DNA from: Siphonodentalium dalli
Taxonomy: Eukaryota; Mollusca; Scaphopoda; Gadilida; Siphonodentaliidae
Direction: 5' to 3'
Length of the DNA: 64,000 nucleotides
Assembly (NCBI GenBank): GCA_032622095.1
Contig: CP136066.1
Coordinates: 175,647,164 to 175,711,163, forward strand
Shown here piece by piece: positions 1 through 11,550 of the stretch. Numbering within the stretch: position 1 is the first letter of the stretch; the number at the start of each line of letters is the position of its first letter. The position numbers and the translations under genes were made by a program. The notes under the pieces were generated by a model. That model saw only the letters and a program-made list of their open reading frames with translations, had not been told where the DNA came from and ran no database searches.

Positions 1-463
1 CTTCTTAAATATATCTCTTCATGATATTGATGATGTCCCTCCCTCCCATGGCAGACCCCAGACTCCTATTCTGAATACTAATAACAAATAGGTGATTTTT
101 CTGTGTACCAGCAGGTACCAGATAAGAAAATATGGATAGTGACAATGGAGTGAAATCTCCTGGAACTGTATGATATATCTCACTGAGAATAATTGTCATT
201 GAGCATCAAATTGATTATTTTGTTGTCAAAATGACATATTTTGATATAATTCAGTCTCATACTTCTTGATGAGCTGGAGTTATGGACAAAACTTCAGCAG
301 CAAAAATGTATTATTTTCATATTTATAATAGTGTGAAATAACCATGGCTTCTATCCTATATTTTTTGTATCCGGTACTCATGAGTCATGATTCACCACTG
401 TTATTCATGATTTATGGCAGGTGCTAGTACATGTATACCATCAGTAGTCAGAGTAATCAAAAC
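1..463. other. No recognisable feature
   Basis: AT-rich sequence with only short chance reading frames. I see no domain, RNA gene or clear repeat boundary here. Confidence 0.5.
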
Positions 464-465
464 TA

Positions 466-568
466 CAGTAATGCCCTAATTAGTCGACTCCATAACCACA
501 GCAGAATTATGGGTAACTTTTCAGGATTTAGTCGGAAATATGGCTTGTTGCCATTCATCGGAAATCTC
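466..568 (+). mobile_element. Half copy of Tc1/mariner-like MITE
   Basis: Starts CAGTAATGCCC after a TA and matches the left half of the complete copies at 662-839 and 5994-6206, through the stretch reading GGCTTGTTGCCATTCATCGG. The inverted right end is missing, so this is a one-ended or truncated copy. Confidence 0.7.
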
Positions 569-661
569 TCCCATATAATAATGAAGTGTCAGTGTCTCAG
601 AAACAGAACATTAATTTGATTTGGCCTTACTAAACTCAACAGAACCACCACCATCATAGTA

Positions 662-839
662 CAGTAATGCCCTAAATAATTGACTCCTTAACCACAGCAG
701 AATTATGGGTAACTTTTCAGCATTTAGTCGAAAATATGGCTTTCCGTTGAATGGCAACAAGCCATATTTCCAACTAAATCCTGAAAAGTTACCCATAATT
801 CTGCTGTGGTTAAGCAGTCAATTCATTAGGGCATTACTG
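662..839. mobile_element. Tc1/mariner-like MITE, complete, TA target
   Basis: A 178-bp element with long terminal inverted repeats beginning CAGTAATGCCCTAA. It is flanked by TA at 660-661 and 840-841, the target duplication typical of Tc1/mariner transposons. The two arms pair over most of their length, so the element is nearly one hairpin. It has no coding capacity and would need a transposase in trans. Related copies lie at 5994-6206, 20006-20136 and 47595-47720. Confidence 0.85.
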
Positions 840-936
840 TATGTGGTTCATTAATGAGACAAAATACCAAACCTGGAGGGTCGGAACTAAAACTAATTAC
901 AACAAAAAATGTCTATTTAGGAATAAAATCAATTAA

Positions 937-1223
937 CCCTTTCATTATGGGAGCAGCATTCACCCTTCCATGATTGGAGCATTGGAAATATTGCAAAAAA
1001 AACCATGTGCTAATGCATTCTCTTATATATGGTAGTTTCCAGTAGGGATCCTAGAATATGTAAGAGAATACATTACATTGGCCTAACAATATTTACATTG
1101 ACCTTGTAAGTCAGTGCATTCTCTTATATATGTGAGGCTACCTAGTATGGTATCTGTAAATATAAGGGAATGCACTGGCACATGATTCATTGCTCCACCA
1201 GCGCAGTTCCCATCAAGAAATGG
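937..1223. mobile_element. piggyBac-like MITE (CCCTTTCAT family)
   Basis: Left end is TTAA (933-936) followed by CCCTTTCATTATGGG. The right end, read from the other strand, is CCATTTCTTGATGGG. The TTAA-CCC arrangement is typical of piggyBac-type elements. Internally it holds imperfect palindromes with the motif CTCTTATATATG. The right TTAA is incomplete (TTA at 1224-1226) because a Helitron array entered exactly there. A clean relative is at 31810-32020. Confidence 0.7.
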
Positions 1224-1226
1224 TTA

Positions 1227-3378
1227 TCTCATATATATTTTGAAGATCTCTGTCTGTTTGTCTGTCTGTTTGTCTGTTTGTTTGTTTGTCATTTATAAAA
1301 ATCTACGATTCTCGACCGATCGGGACGAAACTTGGTACGTGTGTGTAGTTTGACCAGGCGGTGGACGTTGTCGTATTGGCGAGCCCGTGAGGCGCCCGCT
1401 TCGCGCATGCGCAGACGAGATCTCGGAAACGGGTGGAGCTATCGACTTGAAATTTGCTATGTGAATGTATCTTGTCCCGGATACGAATTTTATCGAGTCG
1501 CCGAGCCCGTGCGACGCCAGCTTCGCGCATGCGCAGACCAGATCTCGGAAACGGGTGGGGCTATCGACTTGATATTTGGTTTTTGAATAGCCCGGAAAAC
1601 GTCGGGCTGGGTAGAGCTATCGACTTGAAATTTGGTTTTTGAATAGCCCGGACAACGTCGGGCTCATCGGCTAGTCTCATATATATTTTGAAGACCTCTG
1701 TCTGTCTGTATGTCTGTCTGTCTGTCTGTATGTCATTAATACAAATCTATGATTCTCGACCGATCGGGACGAAACTTGGTACGTGTGTGTAGTTTGACCA
1801 GGCGGTGGACGTTGTCGTATTGGCGAGCCCGGGCGGCGCCCGCTTCGCGCATGCGCAGACGAGATCTCGGAAACGGGTGGAGCTATCGACTTTAAATTTG
1901 CTATGTGAATGTATCTTGCCCCGGATACGAATTTTATCGGGTCGCCGAGCCCGTGCGACACCAGCTTCGCGCATGCGCAGACGAGATATCGGAAACGGGT
2001 GGAGCTATCGACTTGAAATTTGGTATGTGAATGTACCTTGCCCCGGATACGAATTTTATCGGGTCGCCGAGCCCGTGCGACATCAGCTTCGCGCATGCGC
2101 AGACCAGATCTCGGAAACGGGTAGAGCTATCGACTTGAAATTTGGTTTTTGAATAGCCCAGATGAATAGCCCGGACAACGTCGGGCTCATCGGCTAGTCT
2201 CATATATATTTTTAAGACCTCTGTTTGTCTGTATGTATTGTTTGTTTGTCTGTATGTCTGTCTGTATGTCATTTATACAAATCTACGATTCTCGACCGAT
2301 CGGGACGAAACTTGGTACGTGTGTGTAGTTTGACCAGGCGGTGGACGTTGTCATATTGGCGAGCCCGGGCGGCGCCCGCTTCGCGCATGCGCAGACGAGA
2401 TCTCGGAAACGGGTGGAGCTATCGACTTTAAATTTGCTATGTGAATGTATCTTGCCCCGGATACGAATTTTATCGGGTCGCCGAGCCCGTGCGACACCAG
2501 CTTCGCGCATGCGCAGACGAGATATCGGAAACGGGTGGAGCTATCGACTTGAAATTTGGTATGTGAATGTACCTTGCCCCGGATACGAATTTTATCGGGT
2601 CGCCGAGCCCGTGCGACATCAGCTTCGCGCATGCGCAGACCAGATCTCGGAAACGGGTAGAGCTATCGACTTGAAATTTGGTTTTTGAATAGCCCAGATG
2701 AATAGCCCGGACAACGTCGGGCTCATCGGCTAGTCTCATATATATTTTTAAGACCTCTGTTTGTCTGTATGTATTGTTTGTTTGTCTGTATGTCTGTCTG
2801 TATGTCATTTATACAAATCTACGATTCTCGACCGATCGGGACGAAACTTGGTACGTGTGTGTAGTTTGACCAGGCGGTGGACGTTGTCATATTGGCGAGC
2901 CCGTGCGGCGCCCGCTTCGCGCATGCGCAGACGAGATCTCGGAAACGGGTGGAGCTATCGACTTGAAATTTTCTATGTGAATGTATCTTGCCCCGGATAC
3001 GAATTTTATCGGGTCGCCGAGCCCGTGCGACGCCAGCTTCGCGCATGCGCAGACGAGATATCGGAAACGGGTGCAGCTATCGACTTGAAATTTGCTATGT
3101 GAATGTATCTTGCCCCGGATACGAATTTTATCGGGTCGCCGAGCCCGTGCGACGCCAGCGTCGCGCATGCGCAGACCAGATCTCGGAAACGGGTGGAGCT
3201 ATCGACTTGAAATTTGGTATGTGAATGTGTCTTGCCCCGGATACGAATTTTATCTGGTCGCCGAGCTCGTGCGACGCCAGCTTCGCGCATGCGCAGACCA
3301 GATCTCGGAAACGGGTAGAGCTATCGACTTGAAATTTGGTTTTTGAATAGCCCGGACAACGTCGGGCTCATCGGCTAG
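1227..3378 (+). mobile_element. Head-to-tail array of four non-autonomous Helitrons
   Basis: Four units abut without spacer: 1227-1674, 1675-2197, 2198-2733 and 2734-3378. Each begins TCTCATATATATTT and ends with a GC hairpin (AGCCCG, loop, CGGGCT), seven bases, then CTAG. Helitrons are known for a 5-prime TC, a 3-prime hairpin followed by CTRR, and insertion between A and T; the whole array is preceded by A (1226) and followed by T (3379). Units 2 and 3 are almost identical, pointing to recent amplification. There is no Rep/helicase coding. Arginine-rich reading frames across the array come from the repeats and are not genes. Confidence 0.85.
1390..3330 (+). repeat. 122-bp subrepeat inside the Helitron units
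   Basis: Anchor GCATGCGCAG recurs every 122 bases in unit 4 (2921, 3043, 3165, 3287). Units 1 to 4 carry 2, 3, 3 and 4 copies, 12 in all, so copy number differs between units. Each subrepeat contains CGCGCATGCGCA, which fits the consensus known for the transcription factor NRF-1 (YGCGCAYGCGCR). Binding is not shown. Confidence 0.8.
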
Positions 3379-3379
3379 T

Positions 3380-4014
3380 ATTATATAGTCGAGTCTCCCA
3401 AGTCCTTCCAACTGCATGTTTTGTAGATTTTATTTTCCTGCTTTACAGAAGAAATTTAATCATTTACAAATTTCCGGATTCACTAAAGATGGATTATCTC
3501 TTCCTCTAACATGTGTTCTATAGTTTACTGGTTATAAAATAATAAAAATAAGCCGGAGATACCATTAAAATTGATTGTATAATATTATAATACTAATTGA
3601 TAGAAGTGTTTCCAGGCAAGGGTCTTCGGTTCATATTTATTTTGTTATACACAGGAAACTATAAAATAATTGTTACAGAAAGAGATAATTATTAATCCAT
3701 CTGTAAGAGTAAGGATTTTTCAAGTTGTGTGTTTTCAAGAATGGGAGTGTATCACACTGAGCCAAATTCAATATATGATGGTCAGATATTTCAAAAACTA
3801 GAAAAAAAATTAACAGCTTTTTTCATTGTTTTAGTAATTTTCTGACTACAATGTACATGTAGATTGTGTACAAAACATGATTTCTTTATTAGTCTATGAT
3901 GAAGACAAAACTAGTTTTGAACAAATTGTGTGTTAGACTTACAAACTGAAGGGATTTCCAAACACCTTGTGATGCTATCTTTTTACAATTTAAAGTGTTC
4001 TAAGAGGAAAGTTC
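3380..4014. other. AT-rich, partly repetitive, no gene
   Basis: Non-coding. Fragments around 3480-3760 (GATAGAAGTGTTTCCAGGCA and nearby) recur, in direct and inverted form, at about 4970-5090 and 5250-5340. This suggests an old dispersed repeat whose ends I cannot place. Confidence 0.4.
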
Positions 4015-4372
4015 AAATAATTTTGCACATTTCATAACTGGAGCTTCCTGAAATTTTGCAAAAACACTATACCAATGCATTCTCTTATATATGCCAGTCT
4101 CCCATAGGCAGACTCACATATTTAAGAGAATTCATTGACCTAACAAAATTTATCTTGACCATGCAAGCCAGTGCATTCTTTTATATATATACAAGGTGCC
4201 ATATGGGAGACCATTACCTTCGATAACTGGAGCTTCATGGATTTTTTTGAAAACTTGTGCCAATGCATTCTCTTATATATGCGAGTCTCCCATAGGAAGC
4301 CTTGCATATATAAGAGAATGCATTAAGCTAACAATACTTGTATTGAACTTCTAAGCCAGTGCACTCTCTACT
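4015..4372. mobile_element. Degenerate relative of the piggyBac-like MITE
   Basis: Contains palindromes of the type CTCTTATATATG, spacer with CCCATAGG, CATATATAAGAGAATG at about 4078-4135 and 4262-4325, as in the copies at 937-1223 and 31810-32020. The flanking text (ATTTCATAACTGGAGCTTCC) matches the family start, but neither TTAA end is intact. Confidence 0.55.
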
Positions 4373-5991
4373 GATTGTTTTTTTCTATTTATGCCCCAAC
4401 ATTTGTTAAACAGACAAAAATACCAAAAAATGTCATTTTTGGAAAAGTATCAAGACTGAAGGATTAATCTCAGTCATAAGTTAATTTTATTCAACAAAAC
4501 AAAAAAATGCCATGAGAAAAGCAGGGTATATGGATTTAAATTATTTCAATTTGCTCTGGTGGGGGGGGGGGGTGTTAATATGTATTCAGACACGTATGTT
4601 ACTTTTTTACCTTTGACCATTTCTGCAATTCACCCAGCCCCGCAACCAATTTCTTTCCCTCTTTACAACTGTTTCCCCCCAAGCATTTTTCAACGCCCCT
4701 CCCCATCTCTCTGTCTGAATATATATGTGGAGATTCTATGAGGAAAAAACTATTTTTGTCCTCACAGAAACCCCACTGCGAAAATATTTCAGTGAATTTT
4801 GTGTTAACTAAAGCTATTGTTCTTGTTTAATATTACAGTTTTCACCACTTTTACATGAAATATTAAAGGGACCAATGCACTCGCAGTGCGGCAGTGGGTA
4901 AAATGTGCAAATATATTCGATAAAAACATCACGTATTAGAAGAACATGGAGAAATAGATCAACTTTGCTCGATTGTCTTAAAGATGGATCATCTCTTCCT
5001 AAAATGTTTTCTATAATTTCTAGGGTATAAAATAATAATGATAAGTCAAGTTGCCAAAGACACCAGTCCAGAAACGCTTCTATCATTTAATATTACAACT
5101 GATTGATAATCAGTTGGGACAATTTTTTTTTTTACTATTTTCCTGCTTGCTATGCTCCGAACTTTTCCTCAAGCAGTAAAATGTCACAAATTATTTGTAG
5201 GTATACATGTACTAGTATATATACCAGAAAATTCAAAATAGAATGAACAGTAATTGATAGAAGCATTTCCAGACATTATTTTATACCCAGGAAAATATAT
5301 AAAACTTGTAATAAGAATATATAGACCATCTTTAAACTGTAATCAAAATATGAAACAGATTATTCCTTAAGAAATAATTTCAAGAGAGGGCACTGATTTT
5401 CTAACCTTTCAACTCAATCAACCTATATAATTAGGAGGCACAAGTTTGAAGTCAGAATCATTGAGTGCATTCTATTTACAACCTAAGGGGTTCAGAAACT
5501 CTTTTTAAAAACTCAATATACATGTGATTGGTATATACACATGTATGTACTGATAACCTATTTTAGTATGAAATTTTCTCCAGTCTTCATATACGCTTGT
5601 GTATATATGCATTTTGTTATGAGAGGCCAAAAGTAACAATTATCGGTGAATCACTCATCCATAGAGAAACCAGGTTCATTCTAACTTCAGACTGTCAGCT
5701 AGGGAGGTGGCGACGATGTCACAGTGGGGTTGTCTCCCCCCCCCCATAAATGTTTCCTTCCAAGTGGCCAGTTTCATACCGGTATAATCTGGATGAATCG
5801 TATCAGGTATAAGGTATATTGCAGTCTGATAGATATCCAGACTCGTAAGAAAGAAATGAAACACGGTCTAATTTTATTTGGACTGGGTCTATTGGTATGT
5901 TTTTTTTTTAAATAACGTGAACTTTGTTGTAACAATTTGGGATTTAAAAAAAAAATGTGTCCAATTGGCGCGTTGTCATCAGATAACTTAA
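4373..5991. other. Non-coding stretch with old repeat fragments
   Basis: Poly-G run at 4561-4571, a diverged inverted repeat between about 4970-5090 and 5250-5340, and AT-rich sequence. No convincing coding region. Confidence 0.4.
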
Positions 5992-5993
5992 TA

Positions 5994-6206
5994 CAGTAAT
6001 GCCCAAAGTAATTGACCACTTAACCACAGCAGAATTATGGGTAATTTTTCAGGATTTAGTTGGAAATATGGCTTGTTGCCATTCATCGGAAAGCTCTCGA
6101 CGAGAGCTTTCCAACGAATAGCAACAAGCCATATTTCCAACTAAATCCTGAATTATTTTCCATAATCCTGGTGTGGTTAAGGGGTCAATTACTTTGGGCA
6201 TTACTG
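5994..6206. mobile_element. Tc1/mariner-like MITE, near-perfect hairpin
   Basis: A 213-bp element flanked by TA (5992-5993 and 6207-6208), starting CAGTAATGCCCAAAGTAATT and ending with its inverse. The arms meet at a perfect centre around AGCTCTCGACGAGAGCT (about 6093-6109). Same family as 662-839 and 20006-20136. Reading frames on both strands are palindrome artefacts. Confidence 0.9.
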
Positions 6207-6371
6207 TATGTTCTTTTTCAAAGTATTTATTCAAAAGGAACGCATGACAGTTGTGGGAAACGACAAAACATGTGGTGAGAAATGGCCAAATATATGGTGC
6301 GAAACAACCAAACACGTGGGGCAAAGTGTACGAAACAACAATAGTACACATATGGGAGGCCAAATTCACAT

Positions 6372-6745
6372 TTAATTGCTAATCACGCTTAAGTGTAATT
6401 CATTATGCTTAAGCATAAATTTAAGCTTAATGCGCAATGCCTAAGTGTAATTTAGATTTCCATTATACCATACTTAAGCGTATTACATTATGCGATGCGA
6501 AATTCATTTACGATCACACATAATGCGTTTACGCTAAAGTAAAGCGTTATAGAATTGGAAAAACTCCCCTGAAGCTGAAATTGATGCAGTCAATTACGAT
6601 GCTAGTAATCTTACCATCCGCCCAGAACATTAAACCTTACTAAGTTAGATACATGTAGGCCTACCATTACATATACCGTTGTAATGCAATACAAACCAAT
6701 TATGCTTAAGCGTAATGGAGTTACGCTTAAGTGTAATCAGCCATT
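6372..6745. repeat. Cluster of CTTAAG-centred short palindromes
   Basis: Repeated imperfect palindromes such as ATTATGCTTAAGCGTAAT and TTACGCTTAAGTGTAAT at irregular spacing. The same kind of motif clusters at 20600-21062. Origin unknown; possibly relics of a palindromic element. Confidence 0.55.
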
Positions 6746-6896
6746 AAATGTTTGATTAATCTCCCATATAGTACTTAATATATGCAATGATAATGTTGTT
6801 GTTTGAGCCATCCAAAATTATTTTGGAGTATAAATATAAGCAGCAAGCGAAATAATTGAAAAATAATTTATTATATATGATAAACAAGCATAAATT

Positions 6897-7375
6897 TTAA
6901 ATATTTAAGCAATAGCTCCTTGTTAGCATTGTTGAAAACACTCCATACTGTTGTTCCCCTCGCAGAGCAGATAGAAAACCGTCAATATCACCGATATCAA
7001 CAACCCACTGTTCCAGGTAGTTCCATTCCACAGTTGTTTTAACAAAGAAGGAGTGTTCGTATTGTGAGCTGATGGTACGCAGAAGTTGGAACGATTCTGT
7101 GTTGTTACACACATCCTTCTCCACCAGATTTTGACTGACACAGTCCTCAAATTTTGTTGGCTGTATTTCCCTTGTGTCTTTCTTCTCGTGTTCTAGATAA
7201 TCAGGCTTAGGCAGGGCTGAAACCAAACCCTTGACTATTTTGTGGTATTGAACCAGTCACTGTTCTTTCCTTCATTCTTCGAGGGGTGGGAGCTTTACCC
7301 CAAACAGCATGCCTGTGACTGATCCATCATCTCGTCTGTATTTGTTCTTTTCTGTATTTGTTCTTTAAGTTTAAG
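6897..7375 (-). pseudogene. 3-prime fragment of a CR1/Jockey-like LINE
   Basis: The open part (7226 to 6897) reads SFFVKTTVEWNYLEQ followed by a phenylalanine-leucine tail. This resembles the extreme C-terminus of the LINE at 7447-10708 (TTIDWNHLDD then ETFLAAL). Upstream on the minus strand, to about 7375, translation still matches that LINE (DGSVTGMLFGVKLPPLEE against its PGSMTTILSELKLPPL) but is interrupted by stops. A 16-base duplication (AAAGAACAAATACAGA) lies near 7345-7375. Only the end of the polymerase is left, with no reverse transcriptase core, so it is a dead fragment. Confidence 0.7.
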
Positions 7376-7446
7376 AGGGATGTCAAGTGACCAATTTTGA
7401 ATGGGGATTTCCATGCAAATCTGCAGAGCAACATTTAGAGTTGCAC

Positions 7447-10400
7447 CATGGACGTAAATATATACATCGCTGGTTGCACTAGGTCAACATGACCGCTTTC
7501 GCAGATTGCTGCTTCCAGCAAGGAAGGATACGCACTACGTATCGTGGCCACTATGTTTCGTGGCGATGTTACAAATGTGACCACTCAAATGTATCATCCT
7601 TCACATTCCATATGTATGAACTAGAAACATCGAATTACTACCAACCACTGACATCAACTATACTCACAGATTCAGTCACATCCAGTATAGGGAGCTTCAG
7701 CCCACTAAAAACAAGCAGCCCAATGCTGTGCGAAACAACACCACCCGGCCAGCCCAGTCAAAGGGAGTCAGACACTAACAGCAATGTCTTTTCCCTACCA
7801 GAAAAGAAAAACCTACGGCTCTTGACTGTAAATTGTCGCAGCATCAATGACAAAAAATAGGATTTCAAAGCAGCACTGGAATACATGAAACCTGATATAG
7901 TCTGTGGTACAGAGTCCTGGCTGCAGGGGATAAAACCCGGCAAAACACCAGCCGACAATGCCATCCTGACCAGTGAAGTATTCCCAACAAACTACGAAGT
8001 GTACCGAAACGACAGACAAACAACGGGAGGAGGCGTCTTCGTCATGGTGAGAAATGACATCACCTCATCGGAGCAGACATCTCTGGTAACTGACTGTGAA
8101 ATAGTCTGGGCCAAAATAAAACTACAAGGCCACAAGGACCTCCTTGTATGAGCCTGCTACATGGCCCACAGAAATGAGAAGGACGCTGACCAACTGAATG
8201 AGTCACTGAAAAACATCACTGACAACTACCACAAGGACATGATCTTAGCGGGAGACTTCAACTGCCCAGATATCAACTGTGGCAACTCTCACATCCAACA
8301 AGGTTGCCAAGACTATGACATCCAACACAAAGTCATGACAATTTCATCGACCAACGAACTAACCCAAATACACCGGGAACCAACAAGAGAAAAGAACACC
8401 TTAGACCTCGTTTTCGTCTCCAACCCATCACTGGTGAAGTCATCGCATAGTATTCCTGGTATATCAGACCACGACATGGTAGTCACTGACATTGACACAA
8501 GACCACACTACAACAAGATACCATCCAGAAAGTGCTACATCTACAGCAAAGCATCGTGGGGAGACATGAAACTAGATGCACCATTGGTATCAGCAAATGT
8601 TGCACATATGAAAGCACAGAAAGAAAACATTGATGAAATATGGACAACATTCAAGACTGAACTGAAAACATCAATGGATAAACACATCCCTTCCAAACAC
8701 TTTCAACCAAGAAATAAACCGCCTTGGCTAACTGGGAAAGAAAAAAGATTGCTGAGGAAAAAACCACGTCTATATAAGAAAGCCAGAAAAACCAACTGAG
8801 TTGAATTACACGAACACCACCATCGCCGAGCAGCTTGGAAAAAAGAACAGCAAGCCGTTCTGGAAATACATCAAGGCGAAAAAGCAGGATTCCATCGGGG
8901 TGGCACCACTATTAGCAAATGGAACGTTGACGGACGACAGTAAAGGGAAAGCAGAAATCCTCCTAAACCAATTAAAGTCAGTTTTTACGAAGGATAAATC
9001 AGGACCATCAACCACAACCGGGATACACATAACATCTGACATACAACCACTGACTATCACCAGAGAGGGGGTCACCAAATTACTGAAGGAGCTAAATCCA
9101 TCCAAAGCAGCTGGCCCAGACGACATACCAAACCGAATACTTAAGGAGTGTGCAGAAGAACTTGGTCCAGGCCTGGCAAGCATATTCCAATACTCAATAG
9201 TCACCGGGCAGCTACCAGGTGACTGGAAGAAAGCAAACATCTCAATCATCTTCAAAAAAGGCGACGAACACACCGCAGGAAACTATCGGCCAGTCTCACT
9301 CACGTCTGTTGCTTGTAAGCTGCTGGAACATTGTATCTGCAAACACATGCTGAAACACCTCGAGAAGAACAATGTCCTCATAAAACTCAACCACGGCTTC
9401 AGATCAGGCTACTCATGTGAATTGCAGCTTCTTACAACAATAGACGACCTGACAAAATCATATAATAAGAAAAACAAGTTGACATGATCATCCTAGACTT
9501 CTCCAAAGCATTCGACACGGTACCTCACAAGAAGCTCCTTTATAAACTACACCAGTATGGGATCCGTGGCCAACCCCACACATGGCTAGAGTGCTTCCTA
9601 TCACAAAGGAAAATGAGAGTAGTACTGGAGGGACAGACATCAGACGAAGTTGACGTGGACTCTGGTGTACCACAGGGAAAAGTTCTGGGTCCTCTGTTAT
9701 TCCTATGTCACATAAACGACCTACCAGATAGTGTCAAATCTACAGTCAGACTTTTTGCCGATGACTGCCTACTCTACCGGCAGATAAACAACATCAATGA
9801 CCAACATCAACTGCAACAAGATATGCAGAGTCTTGAAGGATGGGCCAAACACTGGGGAATGTCCTTCAATGCAAAGAAGTGCTATGTGATGAGCATGCAA
9901 AAGAAACTTGACAAGATGTATATGCTAGATGGACAAAACCTAAAACAAGTGGCACACAACAGATACCTCGGACTAGAAATCTCAAACGACCTAAAATGGA
10001 CAACACATATCAACAACATATCAAAGAAAGCAAATTCAACACTGGGCTTTCTACGCCGCAACCTGAAGTTCATGCCAGGAAAACTCAAACAGATAGCATA
10101 CTTATCCCTAGTCTGATCCATCATGGACTACGGCTCAACCATCTGGGATCCATACCAACAAAAAGAAATTGATCTCCTAGAAAAAATACAGAGGAAAGCA
10201 GGGAGATTCATTAAAAATGACTATCGAAGCTACCACCCTGGATCAATGACGACCATACTCAGTGAACTAAAGCTACCACCACTATACGAGAGGAGGAAAA
10301 GCCAGCGGCTGTCGTATTTCTACAAGGTGGTAATGAACCTGGTACCAGCTATGCCATCCGACAATTTCCTCACCAAAAAGAGAGAGACCAGAAAGATTAC

Positions 10401-10708
10401 ATCAAAAACATTCAGTGACCATCAAGTAACAAACCTGGTCAAGAAGTACGAAACGAAAAACAACAAGTGCTTCCAAGTGCCACGATCATACTCTGCACAA
10501 TACGAGAACCACAATCGACTGGAACCACCTGGATGATTATATTGTGTCGTCGGAATCACCAGAGACCTTCCTTGCTGCTTTAGTACCAGCAAAAGAGGAA
10601 GAGACACAAAAACCGTGCAACTAACATCTGCCCAGTCACCGTCCTACATTACCACTATTGGGATCTTGGACGTAACAATACAGATACAGATACGTTCAAG
10701 ACTGAACT
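7447..10708 (+). mobile_element. Full-length CR1/Jockey-like LINE with 10-bp target duplication
   Basis: A 3262-bp retroelement flanked by AGAGTTGCAC at 7437-7446 and 10709-10718. The 5-prime leader is only 42 bases before the first ATG. The 3-prime end carries short ATACAG repeats (about 10678-10693) instead of poly-A, a habit of CR1-type LINEs. The coding region shows several stops and frameshifts, so this copy is inactive. The empty site survives in the opposite arm of the host inverted repeat. Confidence 0.9.
7489..10624 (+). pseudogene. LINE polyprotein: endonuclease plus reverse transcriptase, CR1/Jockey type
   Basis: The encoded protein would nick target DNA and copy element RNA onto it. 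An N-terminal region of about 108 residues contains a WRCYKC pair. The apurinic-type endonuclease follows from LRLLTVNCRSI (about 7813), with GTESWL, the catalytic AGDFNCPD (about 8250) and GISDHDMV (about 8458). The reverse transcriptase has NYRPVSL (about 9280), LDFSKAFDTVPH (about 9490), GVPQGKVLGP (about 9664) and the active-site FADD (9754-9765). The C-terminus ends TTIDWNHLDDYIVSSES, stop at 10622-10624. Damage: in-frame stops at 7858, 8149, 8797 and 10114; the 8.80-9.48 kb piece is in another frame from its neighbours; a small deletion near 10505. The catalytic residues remain. Clade assignment rests on motif style. Confidence 0.9.
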
Positions 10709-11108
10709 AGAGTTGCACATACCGTACTTCTGAGTGTGACTTGATGTGGTATTGAAAACAACAGGTATTTACATGTATCTGGCAGGTCCGATTGGAACTT
10801 GTTCCATTGGCATTATAGATGATGGTGTATTTATTTTTGAATTTTATATTCAATATTGATATTTCAAATCTGACAAAATTAATATGTAGGTCCAGTGATG
10901 TAATTCCAGAAAAAAATTCTCAAAAATATATTTATTGCAAAATTTTTTAATTTACAAAGCGGACCCACCAGATAAATACCTGCTGTTTCTTATTGTACCA
11001 CATCAAGTCACACTCAGAAGACTGAGAAGTATGCAGAACATTGCAGGTATGTGCAACTGCGTAACTTTCAGAATTTTGCTCCGCAGATTTGCATGGAAAT
11101 CCACATTC

Positions 11109-11550
11109 ACTTCCCAAAATCCATGGCGGAAGACACCCCATTCGCTGGTCTTTCCAATTTTTCGGCATCTTCGCGCTGACGAAAACGTCCTATTTGATCG
11201 CATTTTGCCAATTTAAGCTCAATATTATATATCTCGTCTTTTTCTAACGATATCCTGAAACCATGCTTGCTGTCACTGACAAAACACAGCTAATGAGGTA
11301 TAGCCCCAATCTATTTATAGCATACCAGGGGAGATAAACCATGCATGCAGTTTGAAGAAGCGTTAGGAACAGGCAGTGAACAGCTGATTTCAACAACAAC
11401 AACATGGTGGCGATTATTTTTGAGTCCCTTTAAGGGAGGGGGTAAAACAAATGATCCGGGCGCGTATGTTGGGGTCGGTGAGTATTCAAAGGCACTTGAG
11501 GACTTAGTTGTCGATTCATATTTGTTCCAATCACCGTAAACAGAAAAACA
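11109..11550. other. Intergenic; short repeat shared with 13047-13092
   Basis: No gene. A block of about 45 bases at 11421-11465 (including GGGTAAAACAAATGATCCGG) recurs at 13047-13092, so a direct repeat brackets the MITE cluster between them. Whether this is a target duplication is unclear. Confidence 0.45.

Larger units (their letters stand above)
7399..11108. repeat. Inverted-repeat pair interrupted by a LINE
   Basis: The left arm is 7399-7446 continued at 10719-10790; the right arm is 10961-11108 in inverted orientation. The arms share GGATTTCCATGCAAATCTGC, CTTCTGAGTGTGACTTGATG and other blocks, with about 170 bp between them. The right arm contains the uninterrupted sequence CAGTTGCACATACC, which is the empty target of the LINE in the left arm. 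It may be a foldback element; outer ends are unclear. Confidence 0.75.

Noticed and set aside
1650-1680. GATGAG next to a GC hairpin, read on the minus strand, as a possible hammerhead ribozyme
   Set aside because: The conserved GAAA after the second helix and the rest of the core are absent. The hairpin plus CTAG fits a Helitron end far better.
1303-3346. Many overlapping arginine-rich reading frames (up to 139 codons) on both strands
   Set aside because: They repeat with the 122-bp Helitron subrepeat and occur in several frames at once. They are artefacts of GC-rich repeats, not genes.
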